Notes: a model not told the origin generated them from the sequence alone. Counted from the first letter of the stretch, positions 1 to 8,477 are shown. The stretch is DNA of 64,000 nucleotides from Mycobacterium heidelbergense (GCF_010730745.1 NZ_AP022615.1:558001-622000); one strand, 5' to 3'. A program made the numbers and translations.

Positions 1-223
1 GCCGCGCGACGTGGCGGCGCTGGCCTCGGCGGTGCGCAGCGTGCTCGACGATCCCGACGCCGCGCAGCGGCGCGCCCGCGCCGCCCGCGAACGGCTCACC
101 TCCGATTTCGATTGGCACACCGTGGCCGCCGAGACCGCGCAGGTGTACCTGGCGGCCAAGCGTGGCGAGCGGCAGCCCCTGCCACGGCTGCCCATCGTCG
201 AGCACGCGCTGCCAGACCGCTAG
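1..223 (+). CDS. Alpha-1,4-glucosyltransferase, C-terminal end (partial)
   Basis: The frame is open from the window edge (first full codon at base 2) to a TAG at 221-223, giving about 73 residues. They resemble the C-terminal helices of a GT-B glycosyltransferase, with the ending PIVEHALPDR. Position and ending match the M. tuberculosis Rv3032 type glucosyltransferase, which acts in glycogen and methylglucose lipopolysaccharide (MGLP) synthesis in the cytoplasm. The catalytic domain lies outside the window, so the assignment rests on the short tail and on synteny with the acyltransferase and methyltransferases that follow. Confidence 0.7.
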   Translation, partial: PRDVAALASAVRSVLDDPDAAQRRARAARERLTSDFDWHTVAAETAQVYLAAKRGERQPLPRLPIVEHALPDR

Positions 224-264
224 CCCCACGAACGGTGGGCGGTTTCGTTCTCCCGATTAATGGT

Positions 265-270
265 TACGTT
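265..270 (+). promoter_or_regulatory. -10 box of a leaderless transcript ahead of tspO
   Basis: TACGTT fits the mycobacterial TANNNT -10 pattern. It ends six bases before the ATG at 277, so the inferred transcription start is the A of that ATG. This is inference from spacing only. Confidence 0.45.
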
Positions 271-276
271 ACTGAC

Positions 277-375
277 ATGCCCACGAGAGCGCGCCCGGCG
301 GTCCACTACCCCTGCACACGCCAAAGCCGTTGTGCGCCAGTAGGGTTGACCCAACAGGAACGGAGCGCGGGATGA
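277..375 (+). CDS. Leaderless 32-residue upstream ORF, coupled to tspO
   Basis: The ATG at 277 opens a 33-codon frame that ends in TGA at 373-375, overlapping the tspO ATG (372-374) as ATGA. The peptide begins MPTRARPAVHYPC and contains two cysteines. No Shine-Dalgarno sequence precedes it, but a TACGTT -10 box is placed for a leaderless start. Short leaderless, cysteine-bearing ORFs ahead of mycobacterial genes are known to control the next gene by translation or attenuation; such a role here is inference. It may be regulatory rather than a source of functional peptide. Confidence 0.4.
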   Translation: MPTRARPAVHYPCTRQSRCAPVGLTQQERSAG

Positions 376-860
376 AGAGGTCAATACCGGCCGCGACGAC
401 GCTCGCCGTCGCGGCCGCCGCCGGAGCCGGCAGCATCGCCAGCCCGAGCCGCGTAGCCGGCTGGTACTCGCGGCTTCGCAAGCCGCCGTACCAGCCGCCC
501 GGCGCCGCGTTCCCCATCGTGTGGACCACGCTGTATGGCGACATCGCGGCCACGTCCGCGGTGGCCGTCGACCGGTTGCGCGCGGCGGGACGGCGGGACG
601 AGGCGCGCCGCTACGCCGCGGCGCTGGGGCTGAACCTGCTGCTGAACGCCGGATGGAGCTGGCTCTTCTTCCGGTACCACAAACTCGGTGCCGCCGCGCT
701 CGGCGCCGCCGCGCTGACAGCCAGCAGCGCCGATCTTGCCCGCCGGACGGCGCGGGCCGACCGGCGGGCCGGGCTGGCGCTGTCGCCGTACGCGTTGTGG
801 TGCGCCTTCGCCACCGTCCTGGCCACCCATGTCTGGCGGCTCAACCGCGGCGCCGAATGA
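372..860 (+). CDS. tspO: TspO/MBR family membrane protein
   Basis: This 162-residue protein has the TspO features: a hydrophobic N-terminal helix, the conserved segment GWYSRLRKPPYQPP (about residues 32-45), and four more hydrophobic helices rich in Trp and Tyr (LNAGWSWLFF, PYALWCAFATVLATHVW). TspO proteins are five-helix membrane proteins that bind porphyrins and affect tetrapyrrole and stress responses. The ATG at 372 is chosen because the conserved family sequence begins close to it and GGA/GGAG-like purines lie upstream. It overlaps the upstream ORF by four bases. TspO is not part of the conserved M. tuberculosis block at this point. Confidence 0.85.
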   Translation: MKRSIPAATTLAVAAAAGAGSIASPSRVAGWYSRLRKPPYQPPGAAFPIVWTTLYGDIAATSAVAVDRLRAAGRRDEARRYAAALGLNLLLNAGWSWLFFRYHKLGAAALGAAALTASSADLARRTARADRRAGLALSPYALWCAFATVLATHVWRLNRGAE

Positions 861-873
861 CGGCCGCGCCGCC

Positions 874-1611
874 CTAGCGGGCCGCCTTCTTGCGTTCGAT
901 GTCGGCCAGCGCGGCGGCCAGCTCGGCGCGCTGCGCGGCCGAGGTCTCCCAGGACAGCTGCCGGTTCTTGACCACCTTGGCCGGGGCGCCGACGGCGATC
1001 GAATAGTCCGGGATGACCCCGCGGACCACGGCGTGCGACCCCAACACGCAGCCGCGCCCGATGGACGTGCCGCGCAGCACCGTCACCTTCACGCCGACCC
1101 AGGTGTCCGGCCCGATCCGGACCGGGGACTTGATGATGCCCTGATCCTTGATCGGCATCGTGATGTCGTCCATCCGGTGGTCGAAATCGCAGATGTAGCA
1201 CCAGTCGGCCATCAACGCCGAATCCCCGAGCTCGATGTCGAGATAGCAGTTGATGACGTTGTCGCGGCCCAGCACCACCTTGTCGCCGAACCGCAGCGAG
1301 CCCTCGTGCGCGCGGATGGTGTTCTTGTCCCCGATGTGCACCCAGCGGCCGATCTCCAGCTCCGCCAATTCGGGGGTCGCGTGGATCTCGACGCCCTTGC
1401 CGAGAAACACCATGCCGCGGGTGATGATGTGCGGGTTGGCCAGCTTGAACTTCAGCAGCCGCCAGTAGCGCACCAGGTACCACGGCGTGTACGCGCGATT
1501 CCGCACGACCCACCTCAGCGACGCCAGCGTGAGGAACCTCGCCTGGCGAGGGTCCCGCAGGTTTGACCCCCGCCACCGGCGATGGAGCGGCGCGCCCCAC
1601 ATGCTCGTCAT
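874..1611 (-). CDS. Hexapeptide-repeat acyltransferase (Rv3034c type)
   Basis: The 245-residue protein has a basic N-terminal region and then, from about residue 75 to 220, the degenerate hexapeptide repeats of a left-handed beta-helix transferase (IGRWVHIGDKNTIRAHEG, then IGPDTWVGVKVTVLRG, then a VVRGVIPDYSIAVGAPAKVV closing segment). The family transfers acetyl or related acyl groups from CoA to sugars or amines. Its place beside the Rv3032-type glucosyltransferase suggests a role in acylating MGLP or a similar polysaccharide, but the substrate cannot be read from the sequence. The ATG at 1611 is used; a second ATG lies three codons in. Confidence 0.8.
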   Translation of the reverse strand: MTSMWGAPLHRRWRGSNLRDPRQARFLTLASLRWVVRNRAYTPWYLVRYWRLLKFKLANPHIITRGMVFLGKGVEIHATPELAELEIGRWVHIGDKNTIRAHEGSLRFGDKVVLGRDNVINCYLDIELGDSALMADWCYICDFDHRMDDITMPIKDQGIIKSPVRIGPDTWVGVKVTVLRGTSIGRGCVLGSHAVVRGVIPDYSIAVGAPAKVVKNRQLSWETSAAQRAELAAALADIERKKAAR

Positions 1612-1699
1612 GGCCGGAAAGCCTATCGGAGGCGCCGCGGGTTACCCTCACCTGTACTCGATCGCCGCCTGCTCACGGAGAAGGATTGGGAAACCCGAG

Positions 1700-3013
1700 G
1701 TGCTAGCCCGAGATCTCCCGCGTGGGCTTCGGCGGTGGTTGCTGGCGGCCGCGCTGACGGTCGGGCTCGCCGGTTGCGGCAGCACCGACTCGTGGGTCGA
1801 CGCGTCGCCCGCGCAGGGCTGGCCCGCGCAATACGGTGACGCCGCCAACAGCGGCTACACCGCGACGGGCGGCGCCACCAAGCTGTCGCTGCAATGGGCG
1901 CGGTCGGTGAAGGGCGCCCTGGCGGCCGCCGCGGCGCTGAGCGCGCGCGGCTATCTCGCCCTCAACGCGCAGACCCCGGCCGGATGCTCGCTGATGGAGT
2001 GGGAGAACAACGACAACGGCCGGCAACGCTGGTGTGTCCGGCTGGCCCAGGGCGGCGGCTTCGCCGGCCCGTTGTTCGACGGCTTCGACAACCTCTACGT
2101 CGGTCAGCCGGGGGCCTTCCTGTCGTTTCCGGTGACGCAGTGGACGCGGTGGCGCCAGCCCGTGATCGGGATGCCCACCACCCCGCGGTTTCTGGGGCAC
2201 GGCCAGCTGCTCGTCGCCACGCACCTGGGGCAGGTCCTGGTCTTCGACTCCCACCGCGGCCAGGTGATCGGCAGCCCGCTGGACCTGGTGGAGGGCGTCG
2301 ACCCCACCGACGCGACGCGCGGGTTGGACGATTGCGCGCCCGCGCGCCAGGGCTGCCCGGTCGCGGCGGCGCCGGCCTTCTCACCGGCCAGCGGGGCGGT
2401 GGTGCTCGGCGTCTGGCAGCCGGGCGCGCCGGGCGCGGGGCTGGTCGGGCTGAAATACCACCCGGGGCAGTCCCCGCTGCTGAGCCGGGAGTGGACCAGC
2501 GACGCCGTCGGCGCCGGGGTCATCGCCAGCCCGGTGCTGTCCGCCGACGGGTCGACCGTGTACGTCAACGGCCGCGACCAGCGACTGTGGGCGCTCAACA
2601 GTGGCGACGGGAAACCAAAGTGGTCGGTGCCGCTGGGCTTCCTGGCGCAGACGCCGCCCGCGGTCACCCCGCAGGGGCTGATCGTGTCGGGCGGCGGCCC
2701 GGACACCCGGCTGGCGGCGTTCAAGGATGCCGGCGATCACGCCGATCGGCTCTGGCGCCGTGACGACGTCACCCCGCTGTCGTCGTCGAGCCTGGCCGGC
2801 GCCGGCGTCGGCTACGCGGTGGTCGGCGGCCCACCCGCGGACGGCGCTCCGGGCCTGTCGCTGCTGGTCTTCGACCCGGCCACCGGTCACACGCTGGGCG
2901 GCTATCCGCTTCCGGCGGCCACCGGATATCCGGTCGGGGTGTCGGTGGGCAACGATCGCCGGGTGGTGGCCGCCATCAGCGACGGCCAGGTCTTCGGTTT
3001 CGGCCCGGCCTGA
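1700..3013 (+). CDS. PQQ-repeat beta-propeller lipoprotein (Rv3035 type)
   Basis: A GTG at 1700, preceded by GGAGAAGG, starts an N-terminus RRWLLAAALTVGLAGC that is a clear lipoprotein signal (lipobox LAGC, Cys at about residue 24). The remaining ~415 residues contain repeated blade-like segments (YVNGRDQRLWALNSGDGKPKW is typical of PQQ-type propeller repeats). The frame stays open upstream to 1487, but an earlier start would bury the signal peptide. The protein is probably anchored on the outer face of the membrane; its function is unknown. It resembles the M. tuberculosis gene at the same position. Confidence 0.85.
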   Translation: MLARDLPRGLRRWLLAAALTVGLAGCGSTDSWVDASPAQGWPAQYGDAANSGYTATGGATKLSLQWARSVKGALAAAAALSARGYLALNAQTPAGCSLMEWENNDNGRQRWCVRLAQGGGFAGPLFDGFDNLYVGQPGAFLSFPVTQWTRWRQPVIGMPTTPRFLGHGQLLVATHLGQVLVFDSHRGQVIGSPLDLVEGVDPTDATRGLDDCAPARQGCPVAAAPAFSPASGAVVLGVWQPGAPGAGLVGLKYHPGQSPLLSREWTSDAVGAGVIASPVLSADGSTVYVNGRDQRLWALNSGDGKPKWSVPLGFLAQTPPAVTPQGLIVSGGGPDTRLAAFKDAGDHADRLWRRDDVTPLSSSSLAGAGVGYAVVGGPPADGAPGLSLLVFDPATGHTLGGYPLPAATGYPVGVSVGNDRRVVAAISDGQVFGFGPA

Positions 3014-3028
3014 AGCCCGGCCCGGGCG

Positions 3029-3724
3029 CTAGATCGCCAGCGGCGGGATGGCGTTGCGGGGCACCTGGGCCTGGACCGGGCCGACCAACGCCGGCAGCAT
3101 CTCGCCCGGCGCGAAGTAGAAGATCAGCTGGTCGTCGGTGATGGCGAAGTTCTGGTAGCGCGACGGGTCCAGCCCGGTCGAGGGCAATATCGTCACCCCC
3201 AAAGCGTTTTGACGTTCCAGGTCGCGCTGGACGACCGGGAAGATGGCGTCCAGCGGCGTGGTGCCGGGCGCAAACAGATTGTCGAAGGTGATGGGCTGCT
3301 TGGCCCCGAGGTTGTAGTTGAACGCCTTGTACCAGGTGGACGGGTGCGCGCCGCCCAGGTCCTGGAAGAACTTGAGCACCACGCTGCGGGTGTTGTGCGG
3401 CGGCTGGCCGGCCGTGTGTTGCTCGGTGGTGGCGACCATCTGGTACGGCTGGTCGCGCGGGCCGGAGCTGCGCGCGACGTTGACGAACCCGTCGCGGTTC
3501 TGCGTGAGGTAGTCGGTCAGCGCCTGCTCGTCGGGATAGTCGGCCGGGAACGTCATCTTCAGCGTGTAGGTGGGGCCGGTGGCCTGCACGAGACACATCT
3601 GCGCGGCCTCGACGGTGCCGCCCAGGCCGGCGCACGACGACGGCGCGGCGACCGCCCGAGGGGCCGCCGGCCAGCCCGGCAAGACCGCGGCGGCCAGCGC
3701 CGCGGTCGCTATCAGATAACGCAT
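3029..3724 (-). CDS. Secreted DUF3298/MPT64-like protein (TB22.2 type)
   Basis: The 231-residue protein starts with a signal peptide (MRYLIATAALAAAVLPGW..., likely cut near AVA-AP, residue 27). The mature part matches the exported mycobacterial MPT64/RsiV-like DUF3298 fold, including a paired-cysteine segment (SSCAGLGGTVEAAQMC) and a C-terminal ITDDQLIFYFAPGE motif. M. tuberculosis TB22.2 (Rv3036c) occupies the same place. The biochemical role is unknown. A frame upstream of the ATG is open, but it is antisense to the next gene and carries no signal. Confidence 0.85.
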   Translation of the reverse strand: MRYLIATAALAAAVLPGWPAAPRAVAAPSSCAGLGGTVEAAQMCLVQATGPTYTLKMTFPADYPDEQALTDYLTQNRDGFVNVARSSGPRDQPYQMVATTEQHTAGQPPHNTRSVVLKFFQDLGGAHPSTWYKAFNYNLGAKQPITFDNLFAPGTTPLDAIFPVVQRDLERQNALGVTILPSTGLDPSRYQNFAITDDQLIFYFAPGEMLPALVGPVQAQVPRNAIPPLAI

Positions 3725-3795
3725 CGTCGAATCGTCCTTGCCGATTAAACAGGCTGGGCGCCTACAGGAGTGACGGCAGCCAGCGTACCCGTGCG

Positions 3796-4977
3796 CTATC
3801 GGGAGGCCCGGCACACGAAGGCCGTCGCCGCACCGGCGGGCCCCGAGCCGATGCGGGTGATGACCACCGACAGGGGTTGGCCGCCGCGCGGCCGCAGCCG
3901 TCGCCGCAGCGCGTCGGGGTCGACGCGCACGCCGCGGACCAGGATCTCCAGCGCCCCGCAGTCCAGCGCCGACAGGGCGCGCCGGAGCCGGCGCTCGTCG
4001 AACCTCACCCGCTCGAGCACCTCGAAGGCCCGGACCCCCGGCGGCGGCCGATCCCCGGACAGGTAGGCGATGTCGAGGTCGAGTTGCCAGAGCCCGTGGC
4101 GCGCGCCGTAGTGGCGCACCAGGCCGGCCCGGACGACGGCGCCGTCGGGGTCGACGATCCACCGCCCGGCCGGCCGCACCGGGCACTCGTCCGGGTCGGC
4201 GTCGGTGATCTGTTCGCCGCGATCGAGGACGTTCGCCCGTCGGCGCACGCCCGGCCGCGCCAGCCCGGCCGGCCACAGGCAGGCCTCCCGGACCGACCCG
4301 CGATACGACGTCACCTCGATTTCGCCGTCGAAGCCGAGGCGCCTCACCCGATCGAAATCGATTCCGGGGGCGCACTTTACGACCAGATCGCGGCCACGGT
4401 AGGCGTCGATCAACCGACCGAGGGCGGGCCGATAGTCATCGACGTGGAGGCGCCGCCGCCCGTCGCGACGGCGCCCGGGGTCGGCGACGACGACCGCGTC
4501 GCGGGTCACCGGACGCAGCGCGTCGGCGCGGCACAGGTCGGCGGCCGGCCCCAGGTTGTGGCGCGCCATCGCCAGCCGCAGCGGGTCGATGTCGCTGCCC
4601 ACCGCCCGGACGCCGGCGCGGCGCAGCGCGGCCACTTCGGTGCCGATCGAGCAGGTCGCGTCGTGCACTACGACGCCCGCCTCTGCCAGCCGGCCGGCCC
4701 GGTGCAGGGCCACCGGCGCCGCGGTGGCCTGCTGCAGCGCCTCGTCGGTGAACAGCCAATCCGACACGTCGCACAGCCCGCCCAGCTTCTCGCCGGCGCG
4801 GCGGCGCAGCAGCGTCGTCTCCACCAGCGCCGGCGCCCGGTCGCCGAATCGGGCGCGCGCGGCGGCGACGTCGGCGATCCGGGTGGCGTCGCTCAATTCG
4901 AGCTCGGCGACCGCGGCCAGCGCCGCGGCACCCGATTGCGACCGCAGGAAACTGACGTCGTCGAGGCTGAAGCTCAG
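3796..4977 (-). CDS. THUMP-like class I methyltransferase (Rv3037c type)
   Basis: About 393 residues. The N-terminal half resembles the PG_1098/THUMP-like methyltransferase family. A SAM-binding core has motif I DATCSIGTEVAALRRAG (about residues 95-111), then GSDIDPLRLAMARHN, and VVADPGRR as the acidic-loop equivalent. The C-terminal ~140 residues form a separate domain ending AFVCRASR. No ATG or GTG fits the start: the likely codon is CTG at 4977, which overlaps the TGA of the upstream methyltransferase (CTGA) and so would be translated by coupling. The substrate is unknown; in M. tuberculosis this gene lies in the extended MGLP region. Confidence 0.75.
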   Translation of the reverse strand: MSFSLDDVSFLRSQSGAAALAAVAELELSDATRIADVAAARARFGDRAPALVETTLLRRRAGEKLGGLCDVSDWLFTDEALQQATAAPVALHRAGRLAEAGVVVHDATCSIGTEVAALRRAGVRAVGSDIDPLRLAMARHNLGPAADLCRADALRPVTRDAVVVADPGRRRDGRRRLHVDDYRPALGRLIDAYRGRDLVVKCAPGIDFDRVRRLGFDGEIEVTSYRGSVREACLWPAGLARPGVRRRANVLDRGEQITDADPDECPVRPAGRWIVDPDGAVVRAGLVRHYGARHGLWQLDLDIAYLSGDRPPPGVRAFEVLERVRFDERRLRRALSALDCGALEILVRGVRVDPDALRRRLRPRGGQPLSVVITRIGSGPAGAATAFVCRASR

Positions 4978-5948
4978 GAGGGTTTGACCCCGGTGACCAT
5001 CACGTTGTAGAACCAGCCCTTCGGCACGACGTGCGCTAAAACGTTGGCGTCCACCCAGCTCAGCGTCTTCCAGCCGGTGAACGCGAACTTCGCCCAGCCC
5101 CAGCCCAGCCGCCCCGGCGGCACCGCGCATTCGAACGTGCGCAGCGGCCAGCCCAGCATCGCGGCGGTGAACTCCACGGTGGCGGTCCGGACCTCGGCCG
5201 CGCCGGCGTTGGCGGCCATCCGCTCCAGGTCCCCCGGCGCGAAGGTGTGCAGGTCGACGAGGGCCTCCAGCGCCGCGGCGCGCGAGGACTCGTCGAGTTC
5301 GGCCTGCGGGCGCCGCCAGCCGCGCAGGCCCGGCAGCCTGGTGGCGTTGGTGACGATCCGCCAGGTCAGCGTGGACAGCGTGCGGGCGTACGAGTCGCCG
5401 ACGGTGGTCGGCTCGCCGGCGAACACGAACCGCCCGCCCGGGCGCAGCACCCGGATCGCCTCGCGCAGCGACAGCTCGACGTCGGGGATGTGGTGCAGCA
5501 CGGCGTGCCCGACCACCAGATCGAACGTGTTGTCTTCGTAGGGGATGCCCTCGGCGTCGGCCACGCGGCCGTCGACGTCCAGCCCGAGCGATTGCCCGTT
5601 GCGGGTGGCGACCTTGACCATGCCGGGCGACAGGTCGGTGACCGACCCGCGCCGGGCGACCCCCGACTGGATCAGGTTGAGCAGGAAAAAGCCCGTCCCG
5701 CAACCCAATTCGAGGGCGCGGTCGTAGGGCAGCTCCGCGCTGGCCTGGTCGGGCACGATGCCGTCGAAGCAGTCCCTGGCGTAGTCGACGCAGCGCTGGT
5801 CGTAGGAGATCGACCACTTCTCGTCGTAGGTCTCGGCCTCCCAGTCGTGGTAGAGCACCTGGGCCAGCTTGCTGTCGTGCCTGGCCGCCTCCACCTGCTC
5901 GGCGGTGGCGTGCGGGTTGGGAACGGCGTCGGTCGGACTCGTCGTCAT
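4974..5948 (-). CDS. SAM-dependent methyltransferase (Rv3038c type)
   Basis: This 324-residue class I methyltransferase has motif I ALELGCGTGFFLL (about residues 72-84), a motif II region with ADAEGIPYEDNTFDLVVGHA, and the post-motif HHIPDVELSLREAIRVLRPGG typical of UbiE/ubiquinone-menaquinone-like enzymes. The C-terminal ~110 residues probably set the substrate. The ATG at 5948 gives MTTSPTDAV. It lies 10 bases downstream of echA17 and overlaps the next gene by four bases, so it belongs to a minus-strand operon with its neighbours. The substrate is unknown. Confidence 0.85.
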   Translation of the reverse strand: MTTSPTDAVPNPHATAEQVEAARHDSKLAQVLYHDWEAETYDEKWSISYDQRCVDYARDCFDGIVPDQASAELPYDRALELGCGTGFFLLNLIQSGVARRGSVTDLSPGMVKVATRNGQSLGLDVDGRVADAEGIPYEDNTFDLVVGHAVLHHIPDVELSLREAIRVLRPGGRFVFAGEPTTVGDSYARTLSTLTWRIVTNATRLPGLRGWRRPQAELDESSRAAALEALVDLHTFAPGDLERMAANAGAAEVRTATVEFTAAMLGWPLRTFECAVPPGRLGWGWAKFAFTGWKTLSWVDANVLAHVVPKGWFYNVMVTGVKPS

Positions 5949-5958
5949 GCAGGGGAGC

Positions 5959-6660
5959 CTAACCGGCGGCGGGATCCGCGTTGCCGCCACCGCTGTGACC
6001 AGCGTCGTCGAAGACGGCGTTGATGGCGGCCTTCGCGGCCGCCAGTGCGTGCGGCGGGGCGTCGAGAAGGCGCGAAGCCCACGCCGCGGCGGCGTCGTAG
6101 ACGTCGTCGGGGGCCACCATCTCGTCGATCAGGTTCAGCGCCAAGGCCTCCTCGGCGTCGACGAAGCGGCCGCTGTACGCCAGTTCCTTGGCCCTGCTCG
6201 CCCCGGCCGCCCGGGCCAGGCGGGCCATGCCGCCGCCGGGGACGAGGCCGGCCGTGATCTCGGTCGCGCCGAACTTCACGTTGTCGCCGGCCACGCGCCA
6301 GTCGGCGGCCAGGGCCAGCGTGAGCCCGGCGCCCAGCGCGTATCCGGTGATCGCGGCCACGGTGGGCTTCGGGATCGCCGCCACGGCGTCGACGGCCTCC
6401 CGCCGCACCCGGGCCGCGATCTCGGCTTCCGGCGGGGTCAGCGTCCGCAGCTCGGCCATGTCGTCGCCGGCGGAGAAGATCTCGTGGCCGCCGAACACAA
6501 TCACGGCGGCGACGTCGTCGCGGCGCCCGAGTTCGCCGGCCGCGGCCGCGAGCTCGCGGTAGACCTGTCGGGTCATGGCGTTGGTGGGCGGCCGCGAGAG
6601 GACCAGCGTGGCGAGGCCGGCGCCGGCCACGACGCTGACGAATTCGCTCAAAACTGCCAT
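5959..6660 (-). CDS. echA17: Enoyl-CoA hydratase/isomerase family protein
   Basis: 233 residues of the crotonase fold. The first oxyanion-hole segment is HEIFSAGDDMAELRT and the second is GYALGAGLTLALAADWRVAG, followed by FGATEITAGLVPGGGMARLARAAG. These are the conserved elements of enoyl-CoA hydratases that act in fatty-acid beta-oxidation in the cytoplasm. The ATG at 6660 overlaps the end of the upstream Nudix gene by 13 bases. Context and order match M. tuberculosis echA17 (Rv3039c). Confidence 0.88.
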   Translation of the reverse strand: MAVLSEFVSVVAGAGLATLVLSRPPTNAMTRQVYRELAAAAGELGRRDDVAAVIVFGGHEIFSAGDDMAELRTLTPPEAEIAARVRREAVDAVAAIPKPTVAAITGYALGAGLTLALAADWRVAGDNVKFGATEITAGLVPGGGMARLARAAGASRAKELAYSGRFVDAEEALALNLIDEMVAPDDVYDAAAAWASRLLDAPPHALAAAKAAINAVFDDAGHSGGGNADPAAG

Positions 6661-7475
6661 CCCATCCCGCCGGCCTCCCGCGCCCGGTGGTAGCGGTCGG
6701 AGTCGAAGAACTCGAAAACCCAGTTGTCGCCCCGGATCTCGAGGTGGGGTTGCACCGTGACGATCTGGCGCTCGACGGCCAGCACCTCGGCGACGGTGCG
6801 CCCGGCCAGCGAGTCCAGCTGCGTCCAGGTCGGCGGCAGCAGGAAGTTGCGGCCGGCGGCGAAGTCGTCGATGGCGGCCCGCGGCGTCGTCCAGCCGGCG
6901 CGGTCGGATTCGGTGTTCTCGCCGTCGGCCCGTTGGCCCTCCGGCAGGGCGCCCACGAAGAAATAGGTGTCGTAGCGGCGGGTGCGCTCGGCCTCCGGGG
7001 TGACCCAGTTGGCCCACGGCCGCAGCAGGTCCGACCGCAGCACGAGGTTTTCGCGCCGCAGGAAGTCCGCGAAGGACAGCGTGCCGGCGGCCAGCTCGCG
7101 GCGGGAGTCGCGGTACACCGAGGCGTCGCCGACGATACTGTTCGGCTCGTTGGCGGGCCCGGCGAACAGCACGCCCGATTCCTCGAAGGTCTCCCGGGCG
7201 GCCGCACACACCAGCGCCTCGGCCAGGTCGGGCTCGATGCCGAACCGCTGCGCCCACCACCGCGGCGGCGGCCCGGCCCACGCCCCCAGCCCGCCCAAGT
7301 CGGCGTTGCGGTCGCGCTCGTCGACGCCGCCGCCGGGAAACACCATCACGCCGGCGGCGAATTCCATCTGCGAGTGCCGCCGCATCAGGAAGACGGCCAG
7401 ATCCCTCGCCGAGGTTTCGCGGACCAGCATCACGGTCGCGGCCGGGCGTGGGGTCAGCGGGGGTGGTTGATTCAT
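6648..7475 (-). CDS. Nudix hydrolase-like protein (Rv3040c type)
   Basis: 275 residues. A Nudix fold is indicated by PAATVMLVRE near the N-terminus, GVMVFPGGGVDERDRN and then AAARETFEESGVLF. The Nudix box is split: about 35 residues separate the GG-containing start from the REtfEESG core, a layout found in CoA- and RNA-type Nudix proteins. The expected role is hydrolysis of a nucleoside-diphosphate-linked or CoA substrate; the substrate is unknown. The ATG at 7475 overlaps the stop of the ABC ATPase gene (ATGA), indicating coupled translation. Confidence 0.82.
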   Translation of the reverse strand: MNQPPPLTPRPAATVMLVRETSARDLAVFLMRRHSQMEFAAGVMVFPGGGVDERDRNADLGGLGAWAGPPPRWWAQRFGIEPDLAEALVCAAARETFEESGVLFAGPANEPNSIVGDASVYRDSRRELAAGTLSFADFLRRENLVLRSDLLRPWANWVTPEAERTRRYDTYFFVGALPEGQRADGENTESDRAGWTTPRAAIDDFAAGRNFLLPPTWTQLDSLAGRTVAEVLAVERQIVTVQPHLEIRGDNWVFEFFDSDRYHRAREAGGMGWQF

Positions 7476-8314
7476 GCCTGCCTCCGGTGGGCCGCGCGGG
7501 TGCGGACCCGCCGGGCGAAATAGCGCCCGTCGACGACGTCCAGGGCGATCGACTGGCCGAACGCCGTGGACAGGTTCTCGCCGGTGAGCACGTCGGTCAG
7601 CAAACCCGCGGCGACCACCTGCCCCTCCGACAGCAGCATGCAGTGGCTGAAGCCGGGCGGGACCTCCTCCACGTGGTGGGTGACCAGCACCAGCGCCGGG
7701 GCGTCGGGGTCGGCGGCCAGGTCGGCGAGCCGGGCCACCAGCTCCTCCCGGCCGCCCAGGTCCAGGCCCGCGGCGGGCTCGTCGAGCAGCAGCAGTTCCG
7801 GGTCGGTCATCAGGGCGCGGGCGATCAGCACCCGCTTGCGCTCCCCCTCCGACAGCGTCCCGTAGGCGCGGTCCGCGAGGTGCTCGGCGCCAAGGCTTTC
7901 CAGCATGTCGACCGCCCGCCGGTAGTCGACGTCCTCGTAGCGCTCCCGCCATCGACCCAGCACCGCGTAGCCGGCCGACACGACGAGGTCGCGCACCAGC
8001 TCGTCGCCGGGGACGCGCTGCGCCAGGGCCGACGAGCTCAGCCCGATCCGCGACCGCAGCTCCGACACGTCGACCCGGCCCAGCCGCTCGCCGAGCACGA
8101 ACGCCACGCCGGACGACGGGTGCTCGGCGGCCGCGGCGATGCGCAGCAGCGAGGTCTTGCCGGCGCCGTTGGGTCCGATGACCACCCAGCGTTCGTCGAG
8201 TTCCACCAACCAGTCCAGCGGCCCGACCAGGACGCGCCCGCCGCGCCGCAGCGACACGCTTCTGAAGTCGATCAGCAGATCGGGGTCGGCTGGCTCGCTT
8301 CCGTTTTCGGGCAC
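7472..8314 (-). CDS. ABC transporter ATP-binding protein (Rv3041c type)
   Basis: A single 280-residue ATPase domain with Walker A GPNGAGKTS (residues 47-55), signature LSEGERKRV, Walker B ELLLLDEPAAGLDL, and an H-loop VLVTHHVEEVP. No membrane segment is present and no permease gene is adjacent, so the partner is unknown; soluble ABC ATPases of this type may also act outside transport. The GTG at 8314 is taken as the start because no other start codon lies near the conserved N-terminus, though its ribosome-binding site is weak. Confidence 0.82.
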   Translation of the reverse strand: MPENGSEPADPDLLIDFRSVSLRRGGRVLVGPLDWLVELDERWVVIGPNGAGKTSLLRIAAAAEHPSSGVAFVLGERLGRVDVSELRSRIGLSSSALAQRVPGDELVRDLVVSAGYAVLGRWRERYEDVDYRRAVDMLESLGAEHLADRAYGTLSEGERKRVLIARALMTDPELLLLDEPAAGLDLGGREELVARLADLAADPDAPALVLVTHHVEEVPPGFSHCMLLSEGQVVAAGLLTDVLTGENLSTAFGQSIALDVVDGRYFARRVRTRAAHRRQA

Positions 8315-8419
8315 CCGACCATCGTGCCGTACCGCGGCGCCCGAACACCTGCCGGGTCGCGGCCCGGCGCGATCGCCGCCCGCCGCGGCCGTCACCTGGC
8401 GCGAGGCCGCCACCTGGCG

Positions 8420-8477
8420 CGAGCAGACGCGGAATCGCACGAAATCCGCGATTTCCGTGCGATTCCGCGTCTGCTCG
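8420..8477. repeat. Long intergenic hairpin, probable serB2 terminator
   Basis: Arms of 22 bases (8420-8441 and 8456-8477) are exact reverse complements, and the interior GAAATC/GATTTC extends the stem with one bulge. The repeat lies just after the serB2 stop on the minus strand and contains GACGCGGAATCGCAC, which recurs at 35829-35843. No T-run follows, so a mycobacterial-type terminator or a mobile hairpin unit are both possible. Confidence 0.6.
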
